This document shows positions 9,640-20,384 of a DNA stretch of 64,000 bases, piece after piece; position 1 is the stretch's first letter, and the number at the start of each line of letters is the position of its first letter. Below the pieces are notes generated by a model that made no database searches, had not been told where the DNA came from, and worked only from the letters and a program-made list of their open reading frames with translations. This DNA comes from Paragorgia papillata (lineage: Eukaryota; Cnidaria; Anthozoa; Scleralcyonacea; Coralliidae), in assembly GCA_035771165.1 (NCBI GenBank), contig JAWNZC010000286.1:765001-829000 (forward strand), read 5' to 3'. Both the position numbers and the translations under genes were made by a program.

Positions 9640-10085
9640 ACTAACCAGGTGTTGACCTCGACGCCGCTCAAGAAAGCTGAAACTCATCTTCACCAGTTCG
9701 AGCAGCTTCAGAAACTCAAGAGAAAGAGACTAAAGTTCATCTTACTGTAGAATATCCGAGTAAAACAATACGGAAAGAACTGGTAAATGACTTGCGGTCC
9801 TCGGAAAAGCAATTGTTCACGGCTCTCATCAGAAAATTGTCACGGAATTGCTAAAGCAGTATTGAAGAATGACACGTTGAAACTGATGCGTCCTGGACTT
9901 CTAACTTTGGAAGTTAACGACTTATGTTCACGACGACAGCCTTCCACGCTCCGAGTAAAAGCAAAGGCGGAGTTAACAAAGTTTTGAATTTGAAAAGTTA
10001 TGTCTAGAATGGAAACAGAGAGCCCCTCTTCTCTATGCCCTTTTTATGACTATTGCGTCTTCAAGAAAATAAAATCCTGAATGGC
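9640..10085 (+). pseudogene. relic of a conserved mobile-element ORF, function unknown
   Basis: Translating the frames in succession gives protein-like blocks interrupted by shifts: SKTIRKELVNDLRSSEKQ, then IAKAVLKNDTLKLM, then FEKLCLEWKQRAPLLYALFM. The last block (LC.EW..RAPLLYA) resembles a conserved block I associate from memory with repeated cnidarian mobile-element proteins. I cannot name the family. At least two frameshifts make it non-functional. It lies between the recombinase and the helicase relic, inside the 7235-11305 inverted-repeat frame. Confidence 0.4.
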
Positions 10086-10729
10086 TTCCCAGTATTATAG
10101 CAGTGGCTGGTTCAGTTTCACTAGAGCATAAGCACAAGCATATATATGGCCATGATAAACAAAAGACAATGCAAAGAAATGTAACTGCTGTACGTGTATG
10201 CCGGTAAGGTATTTGACATTTTGCCTGGAAACCTCATGCAGTATAATAATTATTGCAGCTATAAACGCGACAATTGTTGTCGTTAATCCGCTGTAATGAC
10301 ATGTTTAATATAAAATTTTCACAGATAAAAATATTTTTTGTTTTGTTTTTTCTTGAGCTGATGCTAATGCTTATGTCGTTAGTGAAAACAATGCTTAAAC
10401 AACAATTATATTACTTTTCAAAAAGAGTATTACCATTTAGCACTGACAGATCGTTAAGAAAATGTGAATGACAATATTCAATATTGCTAGGCTCGGTTGA
10501 AATGAAAGCTGTAATTTACTAATTTATATAGGACAAAGAACAACAGATATTTTTCTCAACATTTTTGTACAACAACATAATAAGTCATAAAACATTTTGC
10601 ACTCTCAAAAACAAACTTGGAATCACATTTCAGCGAGTATTACTTGCAGAGGCTTCATAGATTCAATAGTCACTTTCATATTTGGAAACTGGTGTTGTTT
10701 ACGATTTGTTGCTTTCTTGTATTAAAAAT
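10086..10729. other. AT-rich spacer, no gene
   Basis: Low-complexity AT-rich DNA with only short chance frames. Confidence 0.4.
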
Positions 10730-11160
10730 GTCGCTGTGAACCATTTCCCGCCATATCATCTTTCATCATCTAGCCACAACTCTGGTGATACAGCCACGAT
10801 GGGAAACTCTCCGTTTAGCACCGCCTTCAGTCGATCGAACCGAACATTTGATGTGATTCGTTCAGCGATACGGCACTATAAATCCCAAGAGAATTAAGGC
10901 GACTGACTTGATCAGGCTTCGCTCGGCTGGATAGTGAACCAAACACGAGTGGCAAGCCCTGAAATATTAGGCCATTTAGGGACTTCCCAAATCCAGTAGG
11001 CAAATTCACGAAAAGATACTTTCTCTCTTTGCCGACGTATTTTATAGCATGCTCTTTGTTTATTCAACATTTTAATGCTAAAAACTTGACAAACTTTGAT
11101 AAGCGCACTCTCGATACTTTCTGTCATTTCAGAAAGGAATTGTTTATTTGTCTTCACTCC
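10730..11160 (-). pseudogene. RecQ-like DEAD helicase relic (Walker A region)
   Basis: The minus strand encodes, across shifted frames, VNLPTGFGKSL-like sequence (NLPTGFGKSL is read directly near 11000; Walker A GKS), then DQVSRLNSLGIYSAVSLNES and NGEFPIVAVSPELWL. These are the order and spacing of motifs I, Ib and the SPE block of RecQ-type SF2 helicases. The upstream piece IKVCQVFSIKMLNKQRA matches the start of such domains. A segment between Walker A and the DQVS block is deleted, and frames shift at least twice. A second relic of this type is at 41005-41140. Confidence 0.65.
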
Positions 11161-11243
11161 TTTGTTTCCACGCGTTTGCGTGTTTATCCCGCACAAATCC
11201 CGCGCGTTAGTTCCCTGTTTTTAAGAGGTAAATTATGATTGGA

Positions 11244-11305
11244 TAAAAAGGTATTCCGTCACGGAAATCAAATCTCGGCTCGGGTTCGCGACGCTATTTT
11301 CCGCG
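11244..11305 (-). repeat. right arm of the 63-bp inverted pair (partner 7235-7297)
   Basis: Reverse complement of 7235-7297, sharing CCGTCACGGAAATC, CGGCTCGGG and GCTATTTTCCGCG. Confidence 0.75.
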
Positions 11306-11602
11306 AATTTGATGAATTTCATCCCGGTCAAGCGGGCGAGCACTTTGTTTACTCCATATAAACCCGGGATGAATTACCGGGACATCCAGGTACACCGGGA
11401 TATAAACAGGCCCTAAATGGTTATTAACAACTAACATTGTTAACTGAAGATACTTTGAGCTTGGAGGCCCAGTAAATAATACCAGTCAATGACACGAGGT
11501 TGACGAGAAAGAAATCAGGTGACAAGTGATCATCGGAAACTGTCGTGTACTTGTGTACGCTGTTTGATTGATTCCGATTGTTCTATTGTTACTTACTTAT
11601 TA
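11306..11602. other. no gene seen
   Basis: Contains CCGGGATGAATTACCGGG and GGTACACCGGGATATAAACAGGCCC, which look like MITE end fragments, then unique sequence. Confidence 0.35.
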
Positions 11603-11774
11603 GTATAGGTAATAGCATGGTTTCGAGTGCAATTTGGAAAAAACATGCACGAGTGAGTTTTTCAAAGACTATCAAAATTGCACGAGTCCGAAGGACGAGT
11701 GCTATTTGAGGTCTTTGAAAAACTCACGAGTGCGTGTTTTTTTCAAATTGCACGAGAAATCATGCTATTACTTA
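11603..11774. mobile_element. foldback MITE, about 170 bp
   Basis: GTAATAGCATG at the left pairs with CATGCTATTAC at the right. GTGCAATTTG and TTTTTCAAAGAC also pair with their inverted copies around a centre near 11690. Confidence 0.8.
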
Positions 11775-12021
11775 TTAATAATATACATGAAAAAATTTAA
11801 CATAAAGAGAATCTTTCTAATCAGAATGCTTTGTTCAAATAACATACATGAAAAAGAAATTTAACAGGAAGAGCTTTTTTACAAGTAAAAAATGATTTTT
11901 GTGCAAATTTAAAAAAATTAAAAATTTGCACTGTATTTCCTTTTTTCTGCAATGTATTTCCTCAAAACTGCACTGCTCTCAGCCAATCAGAATTGAGAAA
12001 TTTTTTCATGTATATTATTAA
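11775..12021. mobile_element. TTAA-flanked MITE
   Basis: TTAATAATATACATGAAAAA at 11775 is matched by TTTTTCATGTATATTATTAA ending at 12021. Both ends carry TTAA, the target of piggyBac and Kolobok transposons. The interior has no coding frame. It abuts the previous foldback. Confidence 0.7.
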
Positions 12022-12686
12022 CCTACTAACACATACGACAGTAATGTGTCTATACTAGCGCATGTGCAGTACACAAAAACTGTGCCTTTTCAACTTGATT
12101 TGCTCGCTGCTGTTTATTAAAAATGCAATTAATTGATCTTTGATGAACTGATATTACCGTACAAACACGTTTAGTATATATACAGTTTCTTATATCTAGG
12201 TTAACATGCTGTAATGACGAGTATAATAAAAATTCGGAAAGAAAGTAACTGCACTTCTTCTTTGCTTTATTGGCCGCCATATGGGAAAAGTGACGGCAAT
12301 TGTTTGTACAGTTGTTGGCGCAGGAATTCATGTTATGCAACACCAACGGTTAATCACGTGATACGGTATATATTATATTCCCTATAACTTATGTCGCTTT
12401 CATGTGACGTCACAAAATTCTAAAATCTAAATTATAATTAAGGTGAAGGGAAATAAACTAAACTCGAATTAAATATTTACCTGTCATGCAAGCGCCCGCC
12501 ATTTTTTACGCCAAACATGGCACCGCTATTACCAATAATCAGCGTAAGTGTCCTATGGCCTTCAATTACCAATAGTAGGTATAATTGTAGGCAATTCTCT
12601 GTCACACATGCGGTATGTTAAAGTAAAAAGCATACAACAAATAACCTAGTAGTGTTGGAGTAAATGGTTATTTATTTATTTAAAAG
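12022..12686. other. no gene recognised
   Basis: AT-rich. A 98-codon minus-strand frame (12050-12346) is cysteine-rich by chance composition and has no motif. GGCCGCCATATGG and CCCGCCATTTTTTACG are isolated YY1-like strings. Confidence 0.35.
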
Positions 12687-13207
12687 TAAAAAATATATAT
12701 TTCTGAATGATAAATTATAACAGTTAAATATATATTTACAAAAACTACAATATACAAACTTATTTATTTAATAAAAACTTTGGCTTAATTGGACTGTCAC
12801 TAAACTAATCATTTTTACAAAGTTTTGATGGTGGAACACATGAATGGCAAAGCCATTCCTGATCATTCTCAGGAAAAGAACTTAAATTAAGACAAGGAAG
12901 ATGGTACCAGTTGTCACAAAGATCACACTGAACCATATCACCATATTCTGGAAAAAAACACGTACAAAATGTCTGTATGACTAATTCATGCGGTTCCTTA
13001 ATAAATACTTCCGAATATACCGTTTTTTTGAAAAACGGCAAACTACGCTATTATATTAATAACAAAGCCAGAAAATGGTGACGTTTCACGCGGAGCCCTT
13101 CATTAACCTCGAGCCAATTACACGCTCTTTAGAAAGCAAAAAAGAGTTTCTTATCTAAATATATATTTAGCTGTTATAATTTATCATACAGAAATATATA
13201 TTTTTAA
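12687..13207. mobile_element. 521-bp TIR element carrying a PHD finger
   Basis: The left arm (12687-12738) and right arm (13155-13207) are inverted copies of about 52 bp. Shared blocks are AAATATATATTTCTG, GATAAATTATAACAG and TTAAATATATATTTA. The only coding frame inside encodes a PHD finger on the minus strand. No transposase is seen, so it is non-autonomous. Confidence 0.72.
12805..13041 (-). CDS. PHD-type zinc finger fragment
   Basis: 78-aa frame. It shows the C4-H-C3 zinc-binding spacing: FCTCFF, then MVQCDLCDNWYHLPC, then EWLCHSC. Cys-x-Cys, Cys-x2-Cys, His-x2-Cys and Cys-x2-Cys are all present, with the Trp before the last pair that is typical of PHD fingers. Known: PHD fingers read histone H3 tails, and many transposase-like proteins of invertebrates end in one. 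Here the domain is almost the whole frame, so this is probably the C-terminal remnant of a larger transposon protein kept between TIRs; a captured host exon is the alternative. The first 20 residues may not be genuine. Confidence 0.7.
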   Translation of the reverse strand: MPFFKKTVYSEVFIKEPHELVIQTFCTCFFPEYGDMVQCDLCDNWYHLPCLNLSSFPENDQEWLCHSCVPPSKLCKND

Positions 13208-13299
13208 TTTTTAAAAAGTTTTGTCCACATTACACGTATATCAATTATCCTGTAAGAAATCATTCTGAGGGGGGGACAAATTTCCGAAGACGGGGACAT

Positions 13300-13330
<31 letters not shown>

Positions 13331-14149
13331 ACAGATTTTCTGGGACACCGGAATTTAGCTGTTGACAGATCGGATTTCTATCACAATTTCTGTAGGTTTC
13401 TTGATCATAACATTTCATGAAATTTTCTAAAGTATAGGACGTTCTTTGGTCTTCAAGGTAACATTTGCATTATAAACTCCTATAGTAAGTATTTTTTAGC
13501 ACTTGGCCAAGCAACCGTTGTTTAGCATGATTTAAATGGAGTTTGAAAACGTCATCTCTCTATTTACAAGTACTACCAGCCAATTACCTCTGCATGCCCA
13601 AGAGTTCGCGCATGATGTAATGTAACTCGTCCCGGCTACAGTAGTTCTCCAGAAGGCTAATCGTGTAGATAAATGATCATTTACACTATATAACTAAAAG
13701 GAATATCAAGGTAGTCATAATTAAACTTTACATCACTCAACCCGCATGCTCAGGGGGGAGGAACGAAGATAAGATTACATCACTGTTTATTTGAATCAAA
13801 ACACACAAACACCAATATTGCACCTTCACGCTCTGGGAAAAAAATATTGTTAAGCCATTGTTAAGTTTCATTGATAATTTAATGGGAATACAATTGATTT
13901 ATTAATGAAACTGAAATAAAATAATTCTATTAATACTTACATTTATTTTAATTTACAAAACATCAGTTTTAATAAATCTCAATAATTTTAATAATTATGC
14001 AATGATTTTGAAAATGCAATTATTGTCTATTTAAAACCAGAATCAAATTTGAACATTTAGAAAATTGAGGTTTCGGTCTGGTTATTACATTTAAAATGTT
14101 GTAGTTAAAAAGTGAAAAGCGTTTGTTGTCAGAATAAATGTTTACTGTA
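13208..14149. other. AT-rich gap with a T/G homopolymer
   Basis: A T run followed by a G run of about 22 lies at 13301-13331, within GGGGACA-rich sequence. The remainder is AT-rich. No gene was seen. Confidence 0.5.
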
Positions 14150-14155
14150 TTTATT
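14150..14155 (-). terminator. polyadenylation signal of the 550-aa gene
   Basis: TTTATT on the plus strand (AATAAA on the minus strand) lies 24 bp beyond the stop codon of the 14179-15831 gene. Confidence 0.5.
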
Positions 14156-14178
14156 GCTCTGAAGGTTGTTCTTTTGAG

Positions 14179-15831
14179 CTATAAGAAAAGTACTCCGTTC
14201 TCATGAACAAGAGCGACTGGACCATTTGGACAAGAGGTGAGTTTATCAGACTCATCTGCATCATGAAGCACTGGTAAACTTTGTAGTTCACCAGTTTCCG
14301 AATAACTGAGCAAATAATAGATTATCCCATACGTCAAACTGGCATAAACAATAACTTGTTTAGTGACAGAATTAAATGCCACTCCAAGCACTTTGTAATC
14401 GTTAGGTAATTGAAGTCTTTGCCTTAACTTTCCTTCTTCAGTGTAGATATAAACAATATTTTCAGACCGTGACGCTAAAACTATTCCGTTCTTGTCAGAA
14501 ATGCTCAGATCTGTGACTACGATCTTCTCCAGAGGAAAGCTGTATTGTAGTTGTCCAATGTCGTTACAGACATACACACGACCCTCTCCTTTTCTAACGA
14601 TAACAATCTTTTTATCATTGGTTATTACAATGCAAAGGCGAAAGAACCCGCGAGAAATAAGAAATGGCACCGGAAATTGATGTCTAAAGTTTCCTTTAGC
14701 GTCAAAGACAAATAATTTATAGTTGTAAACTCTGCGAGTTCGTTCAAATTCTGTGACGATATATGCATTATCCTCATTGTCGATGGCCACTGAACGTATG
14801 CTGAAATAACTTGCTTCTGTGTCCTCTTGCGGAAGACTACAAAATAACTTGATTTCATCGTTACCGTTGATAACATTCAAAGTACCCGTGACCTTGCTCT
14901 CGATGATAATTTCTCTGTTGCTGTTTACAGCCGAACAATATCTATATCCAGCTTTGGCAACATTACAAGTAAGTTGATATGGCGTCTCCAGTCCAGCCTC
15001 TTTCATATCTAATACAATTTCGCTTTCTCTACAGATTGGGTGGTAACTTTCTTTACCAAGTTCTATTCTTGGCCAGTCGAGGAGACCCAGTGGTGCTTTA
15101 GTAAACCTTTTGATGAAATCGCACAATGCAAAATTGAGCAAAGTCACAGATGTTACCTTCTCAAGCCGTTGCGTTTTGTTAAAGAGCGATCTCATCCCTC
15201 CACTTATGTAAACAGAGAATATTTCTCGAATAGCTGGCGTGGCATGAAGTTCTTCAAGGTACAACTTGCAATCATTAGCCGCTGCCTCTGTGTCCTCCAG
15301 ACTTTCGAGAATTTTGCTTGCCATTCGAAGTTTCGTCGCAAGGATCCGATCTTCAGTGCTTAGTGCTTCGTTATTAAAAGCTCTTGTTGCTTCTCTACGC
15401 GAATCTTTAAACGATGCCATAGCAGATGCAAAACGCTCTTCCGATGCCATTTTCAATCTTCGGATCGCTTGTGCAAGCTTCAAAGGAAAAGCTTCGCTAA
15501 AGACAGCACGACCACCGTACGGTCCTTCGGCTTGACTACCTTCTTCTGGCTTATCTTGTACAAAAGCAGACTCATTATTGAACGAGTCAGTATCGACGGA
15601 CAGATTTAGACAACGAACTCCTTCTTTAAAAAAACTGATGCTGCTTAGAAGGTCTTTACGAGCAAGACCATCGAGCTTGGATTTGATGTCGTCCAATTCT
15701 CTTACGATTAATTGTCGACATTTCTCGTCTGTCGGATCTCCTCCTTTCAGTTTCTTGGCCGTATCGATACGAACTTTGTTCACTAGCAAGCCAAAAGCTG
15801 CGTTAAGTAAAGTAGCGATCACCCCAAACAT
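14179..15831 (-). CDS. 550-aa single-exon protein: helical N-terminal half, propeller-like C-terminal half
   Basis: The open frame extends to a TTG at 15858, but the first ATG is at 15831 (MFGVIATLLNAAFGLLVNKV). The matching ATG in the broken copy at 21644 supports this start. Residues 1-20 form a hydrophobic, possibly membrane-touching helix. Residues about 20-270 are rich in charged helices (DDIKSKLDGLARKDLL, RRLKMASEERFASAMASF). Residues about 300-550 contain at least four blade-like repeats of strand-rich sequence, each ending like an NHL blade (VFDAKGNFRHQF, CNDIGQLQYSFP, IYTEEGKLRQRL, YSETGELQSLP). No family was firmly recognised. The layout, a helical effector-like domain joined to a propeller sensor, suggests a scaffold or recognition protein; that is inference. 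It has no introns or frame damage, and a polyadenylation signal follows. Confidence 0.85.
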   Translation of the reverse strand: MFGVIATLLNAAFGLLVNKVRIDTAKKLKGGDPTDEKCRQLIVRELDDIKSKLDGLARKDLLSSISFFKEGVRCLNLSVDTDSFNNESAFVQDKPEEGSQAEGPYGGRAVFSEAFPLKLAQAIRRLKMASEERFASAMASFKDSRREATRAFNNEALSTEDRILATKLRMASKILESLEDTEAAANDCKLYLEELHATPAIREIFSVYISGGMRSLFNKTQRLEKVTSVTLLNFALCDFIKRFTKAPLGLLDWPRIELGKESYHPICRESEIVLDMKEAGLETPYQLTCNVAKAGYRYCSAVNSNREIIIESKVTGTLNVINGNDEIKLFCSLPQEDTEASYFSIRSVAIDNEDNAYIVTEFERTRRVYNYKLFVFDAKGNFRHQFPVPFLISRGFFRLCIVITNDKKIVIVRKGEGRVYVCNDIGQLQYSFPLEKIVVTDLSISDKNGIVLASRSENIVYIYTEEGKLRQRLQLPNDYKVLGVAFNSVTKQVIVYASLTYGIIYYLLSYSETGELQSLPVLHDADESDKLTSCPNGPVALVHENGVLFL

Positions 15832-16832
15832 CTTAACTGCAACTGATGTATAACTCAACAGAGACGAGAAATAATGATGACGAATCTTCGAGACCAGCCT
15901 TATTATTATTAGTCACGAGATTAACATCAAGTTTACAATGAGTCAAAAATAGTTACTGTATAATAGACTTTATAGTCAACATTACCATATTAGGGAAGAG
16001 TAAGAAACTAGATCCCAAGGATAGTGCAAAGTTTCTAGTCAAATATATTAACAATTTTTGGGCCCAATAATAAAATAATACAAGCCAAAACTTAGCCAAA
16101 CAACCCAAAATAGAATCTCGAGGGATTCTTAAAGAGTCATTTTCTCTTGTCAAGAAGGGGAAAAAATATTATAAACTCCGACAAACATGAATACTGACGT
16201 CTTTTATGCCCTTCGCTATTGTTTTCCGGTCTGATTAATAACATCAAGAGATCTTTTTGAACTCCTCGAAATTTTTGGATAAAAAGCGTGGTGAATCACA
16301 AGAGTTCCGATGCTAATACGCATCGTGTGACGTCCAGTCGATCCAGATCAAAATTGACTAAAATCTGCCAAGTGGATGTAAAGATACATAAGTTTTTGTT
16401 ACCTTTACAAATTACGATCGTCTGATGATCATGCTGCTAGCTTCACGTTATTAGCCTTGCAAATCGTCTGCCGAATCACGCGCTAAGTTCACGCAGGTAT
16501 TGATACATGTAGAACTTAAACATTCTTACAGTTGTTTATTGAACACCAAATGAAAATGCGAAGACAGTCTACAATCTCCAGTATACAGATTTGAGAATTT
16601 GTTATTGAGCTGACGTGCAAAACTGCTCGAGCGCCACTCGTGTAAAATATAACAGACACGAACCAACAACACTCGACAAACTGATTTCACAACATCGTCA
16701 ACATGCCAAACCATATTAAGTTGAATATAAAGCTTTTAATATTTATTCGCACCTTCCGCTAGGCAGACAATAAATCCTTTCATCCAAACCACATTTAATT
16801 AGCCATGCAGCTAAGCCTAGAAAGTCGTTGTT
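15832..16832. other. 5' flank of the 550-aa gene, then unique sequence
   Basis: 15832-15970 is matched by 21645-21835, including GAGAAATAATGATG, GAATCTTCG and AGTCACGAGATTAACA, so the presumed promoter was duplicated together with the start codon. No TATA box is evident. The rest (to 16832) has only short chance frames. Confidence 0.5.
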
Positions 16833-17416
16833 CAGGGGCGCAAAATTAGTGTGCAAAATTTAGTTGTGCAAAATAAGGCTAAGACCAAATGTCGAACTTT
16901 TCATGTGTCCGAGGGCAGAGGCATCTTAGAAGAATTAGAAGCTATTCAGTAATGTATAGGTATTTAATTATTGAAAGATTAAGCGACTCAAAATCTCAAA
17001 CGGAGCAACGCAACCCCAAAATGTTTTCACTTTTGTGAAGTGTCGTCTGTCGAGGCTTCAATTTCCTGAACCAATCATAGAGATAGAGCTGGATTTTGGC
17101 AACCTGTAGGGTATGTTGGTATGATAATTTCTTCGTTTTTTACAGTAAAATTTGAACTATACTCGCTGTAGAATTAGATGAAAAAGTTCGCTCAAATTGC
17201 TGCAAATGGTGTTTCCGAGGTTCTAGATCTCAAAAATTTCCAGGGGAGGACCCCCGGACCCCATACATATGCGGTCAATAATTGCCACTACGCCCCCCCC
17301 CCCCCCACACTTTTTGACACCTTGCTACGGCACTGCAGATTGTTTAGAATACTGAACAACTTTGCCCTTTTTTTGCGTTCAATCCCTGCCCTCGAAATTT
17401 TCTAGTTGCGCCCCTG
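16833..17416. mobile_element. hAT-like MITE, about 584 bp
   Basis: The left end CAGGGGCGCAAAATTAG and right end (reverse complement) CAGGGGCGCAACTAG are hAT-type termini. The flanks share TTGTT, a possible 5-bp duplication. The interior has a poly-C run and GACACCTTGCTACGGCACTG (17317-17336). That last string is a second hAT-type end found again at 32556-32574, so elements may be nested here. Confidence 0.6.
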
Positions 17417-17757
17417 TTGTTTCGAGAAGAAAATTGACCACTCCTTTGTGTTTCTCCGCCATTGTTGTATTCGCCAGTCGCAAACAAAACCACGCGTGCG
17501 CAGTGGTATTCTAATCTATTCCGGGGGGAACGTTCTTTCATTCTCGGTATATTAAGATATATTAATAATGCACCAGGATTTTACACGTCTTCCAAGAAAT
17601 ACCCATAGATAAGGTACAAACCTGTCTGTTATCGCTCTTTAGGACTTACCAGCTTTAAGCGACATAAATATTTGTCGTATATGAAAGACTGATACTAGTG
17701 TTTCACATTTACACTGGTTTTAGCCTTTCAACTACAAGTATGGAGTATGTCGTTAAA
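17417..17757. other. no gene seen
   Basis: Unique sequence with short frames only, ahead of the ATCC microsatellite. Confidence 0.35.
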
Positions 17758-17802
17758 CCTCCATCCGTCCATCCGTCCATCCATCCATCCATCCATCCAT
17801 CA
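17758..17802. repeat. (ATCC/GTCC)n microsatellite, left of LINE
   Basis: CATCCGTCCATCC repeats. The same motif recurs for about 100 bp at the 3' end of the LINE (19891-19990). Confidence 0.9.
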
Positions 17803-19668
17803 TAAATTGCGTAACTTTGTTAATTTAGAGGTTAAACGATGTAAAGCAAAATTTTACCAAACATCCATTGACAAAAATGTCAATAATCCCAGAAAGATCT
17901 GGAAAACATTGCATGATCTCATTGGCAAAAAATCTGATAGTACTGAAATCAATGAAATTGTAGATAATTTATCCAAATCCATAACAGATCCTCAGGAGAT
18001 AGCAAACTGTTTAAACAAGCACTTTGCTACAGTTGGTTTGAATTTGGCTTCTGAAATTAACGAGTCTGCTGTTAAGCCTGACGTTTACCTAAAGAAATGT
18101 CAATCTAGAGTTCAATTAAAGTCGATTCAGCCTAGTGAAGTATTGACGCTTCTCTCCAAAGCCGACGTTACTAAAGCAACTGGTTTAGACAGCATTTCAA
18201 ATCGCTTATTAAGAATAGCTGCTCCGCTAATATATGAGGATCTTACATTAATATTCAACAAATCAATTTAATGCAACAAGTTTCCTGCTGACTTTAAATT
18301 AGCCAGAGTAACGCCAATATTCAAATCGGGTGCAAAAATTAATTCTAATAATTACAGACCTATTTCTGTACTCTCAAATATTGCCAGCATTTTTGAAAGA
18401 TTGGTATATAATCAATTATATGAATATTTATCGCAAAATAACCTTTTAAATAAGCGACAATCGGGTTTTAGATCGCTTCACTCTACTGTAACTGCACTCC
18501 TAGATCTTACCAATGAATGGTGTTTTAACATTGACAGGGGAATGGTGAGCGGTGTCATATTCTTAGATTTGAAGAAAGCATTTGATACTGTTTACCATTC
18601 CATACTTCTCACGAAATTAAAATATTTTGGAATCGACGCATCAACAATTGAATGGTTTAACTCATATCTATCGAATAGGCAGCAACAGTGTTTTGTTAAC
18701 GGATTTTTTTCAGAAAATGAAGCTATACACTGTGGTGTTCCACAGGGATCTATTCTCGGTCCTTTACTTTTCTTATTGTATATTAATGATCTCACAACAT
18801 GCGTTGAATTTTGCAGAGGTAGAATGTATGCTGATGATACAAACCTAACATTCTCCTCGAACAGTTTAAAAGATTTAGAGAGTGAAATGAATAACGATCT
18901 CAAGTGCATCTCGACTTGGCTATTGGCAAACAAATTAACATTGAATATTGTAAAATCCGAATACATGATTATTGGATCTAGGCAAAGAATGTCAGCAGCA
19001 TGCGGTCATGTTGATTTGTCGGCCAATGGTTTATCACTATCCAAGGTTGACAAAGCTAAATGCCTTGGGCTATTGATTGACAAACATTTAACATGGGAAG
19101 TTCACATCAATAGTATTATAAAAAAGGTAGTGTACTCTCTTTCAATGCTTAAGAAAATCAGAAAAACTCTCAAACAACAAAACCTTTGTAATCTATACAA
19201 AGCAACTATTGAACCATATTTTGACTATTGTTGTGTTGTTTGGGATAGTATTGGCATTGAACTAACGAAAAAATTACAGAGACTGCAAAATAGAGCTGCT
19301 CGTATTATAACAGGAATTCCGTATACGACCAGCTCTAATGTAGTCTTAGATACCTTAAAATGGTCTTCAGTAAAAAACCGACGACTTTATCAAAAACCAA
19401 TATTAATGTTCAAAATAGCAAATGGGTTGGCTCCTGACTATATGAAAGAGATTTTCCAATCTAATTTTGGTTCCAAAACATATTATTTGAGAAAGTCAAA
19501 GAAATATCTTAATCTTCCTCAAAACAAAACCAACTATTACAAAAACAGCTTCGCTTATACAGGGGTAAACTTTGGAATTCTCTTCCTGCACATTTGAAAG
19601 AGACCCAGTCTCTCACAACATTCAAAAGAAAGCTTAAATCTATCGATCTGCATCAGCTACTTTACTGA
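17803..19668 (+). pseudogene. LINE ORF2 reverse transcriptase, one stop and one frameshift
   Basis: The linker KLRNFVNLEVKRCKAKFYQ leads into the RT. An in-frame TAA lies at 18269-18271 and the same frame then resumes (NNYRPISVLSNIASIFERL). RT motifs read in order: FLDLKKAFDTVYH (A), [20 protein letters not shown] (B), MYADDTNLTF (C, YADD) and CLGLLIDKHLTWEVH (D). The thumb and tail contain LQNRAARIITG. A one-base shift near 19567 splits off WNSLPAHLKETQSL, which ends at TGA 19666-19668. The endonuclease is missing. It copies LINE RNA into DNA in intact relatives; this copy is dead. Confidence 0.88.
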
Positions 19669-19890
19669 ATGCTAACTAATATTTATGTATCTATATATAT
19701 ATATATATATAGTTTCATGTGTATTATAATCCTGTATAATTTAAAAAACAAAACAATTTGTAAATATAGTTTATTTTATTGTATATACACGGCTTACATG
19801 CAGGTAGAACAGTACTGTACTTTTATGTTTATAAGTAACTGATGTAACTACCGTGTTTAAATAAAGTTTTCGTATCGTATCGAATCGTAT
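17803..19890 (+). mobile_element. 5'-truncated CR1/Jockey-group LINE 1
   Basis: The ORF2 C-terminal two thirds survive, from just after the endonuclease to the 3' UTR. It is joined abruptly to an ATCC microsatellite on the left and ends in ATAAAGTTTTCGTATCGTATC, then ATCC again. Such truncation is what target-primed reverse transcription gives. Confidence 0.85.
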
Positions 19891-19990
19891 CCATCCATCC
19901 ATCCATCCATCCATCCATCCATCCATCCATCCATCCATCCATCCATCCATCCATCCATCCATCCATCCATCCATCTATCCATCTATCTAT
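19891..19990. repeat. (ATCC)n microsatellite, right of LINE
   Basis: About 24 units of ATCC, turning to ATCT at the right edge. Confidence 0.95.
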
Positions 19991-20384
19991 CTACCTATCG
20001 ATCGTGTGAATTTTCGCCACTCATCACAATACTGCAAAGTTTCACAGAAACTTTGCACTAAAAAGACAGAAAATATGTGAGAGTAAATTAGCTTAGAGTA
20101 TTATTTATTTTAATCTTAACACTTTGAGTGAATGAAAAGAAGTGAATGCAATCAGAATTCTTTCTGTTTATTCTGTTTTAAAAGATGCAATCGTCCTCCC
20201 CCCTCCACACCACGGTGATTTTTTCGGCTTGAGTCTAAATCTCTAGCCATATGAAATAAATGACTCTCTAAAAATAATTTTGCAGCTAGAAATTTGTTGG
20301 CTTCCAGAAACAAGATTTTTACTCTTAAGGTACACTACATGCTGATGTTAAAAGTGCTTTTTAACAGAATTGGTTGATAGTCTC
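19991..20384. other. no gene seen
   Basis: AT-rich sequence between two LINE remains; no motif recognised. Confidence 0.35.

Noticed and set aside
12050..12346. 98-codon Cys-rich minus-strand frame
   Set aside because: Cysteine spacing fits no zinc-binding or toxin pattern; no signal peptide or homologous copy seen.
15832..15858. Upstream extension of the 550-aa gene to give 559 codons
   Set aside because: The extra start is TTG, unlikely in an animal; the first ATG at 15831 is matched by an ATG in the truncated paralogue.
19771..19974. MDGW-repeat peptide
   Set aside because: Translation of the ATCC microsatellite.
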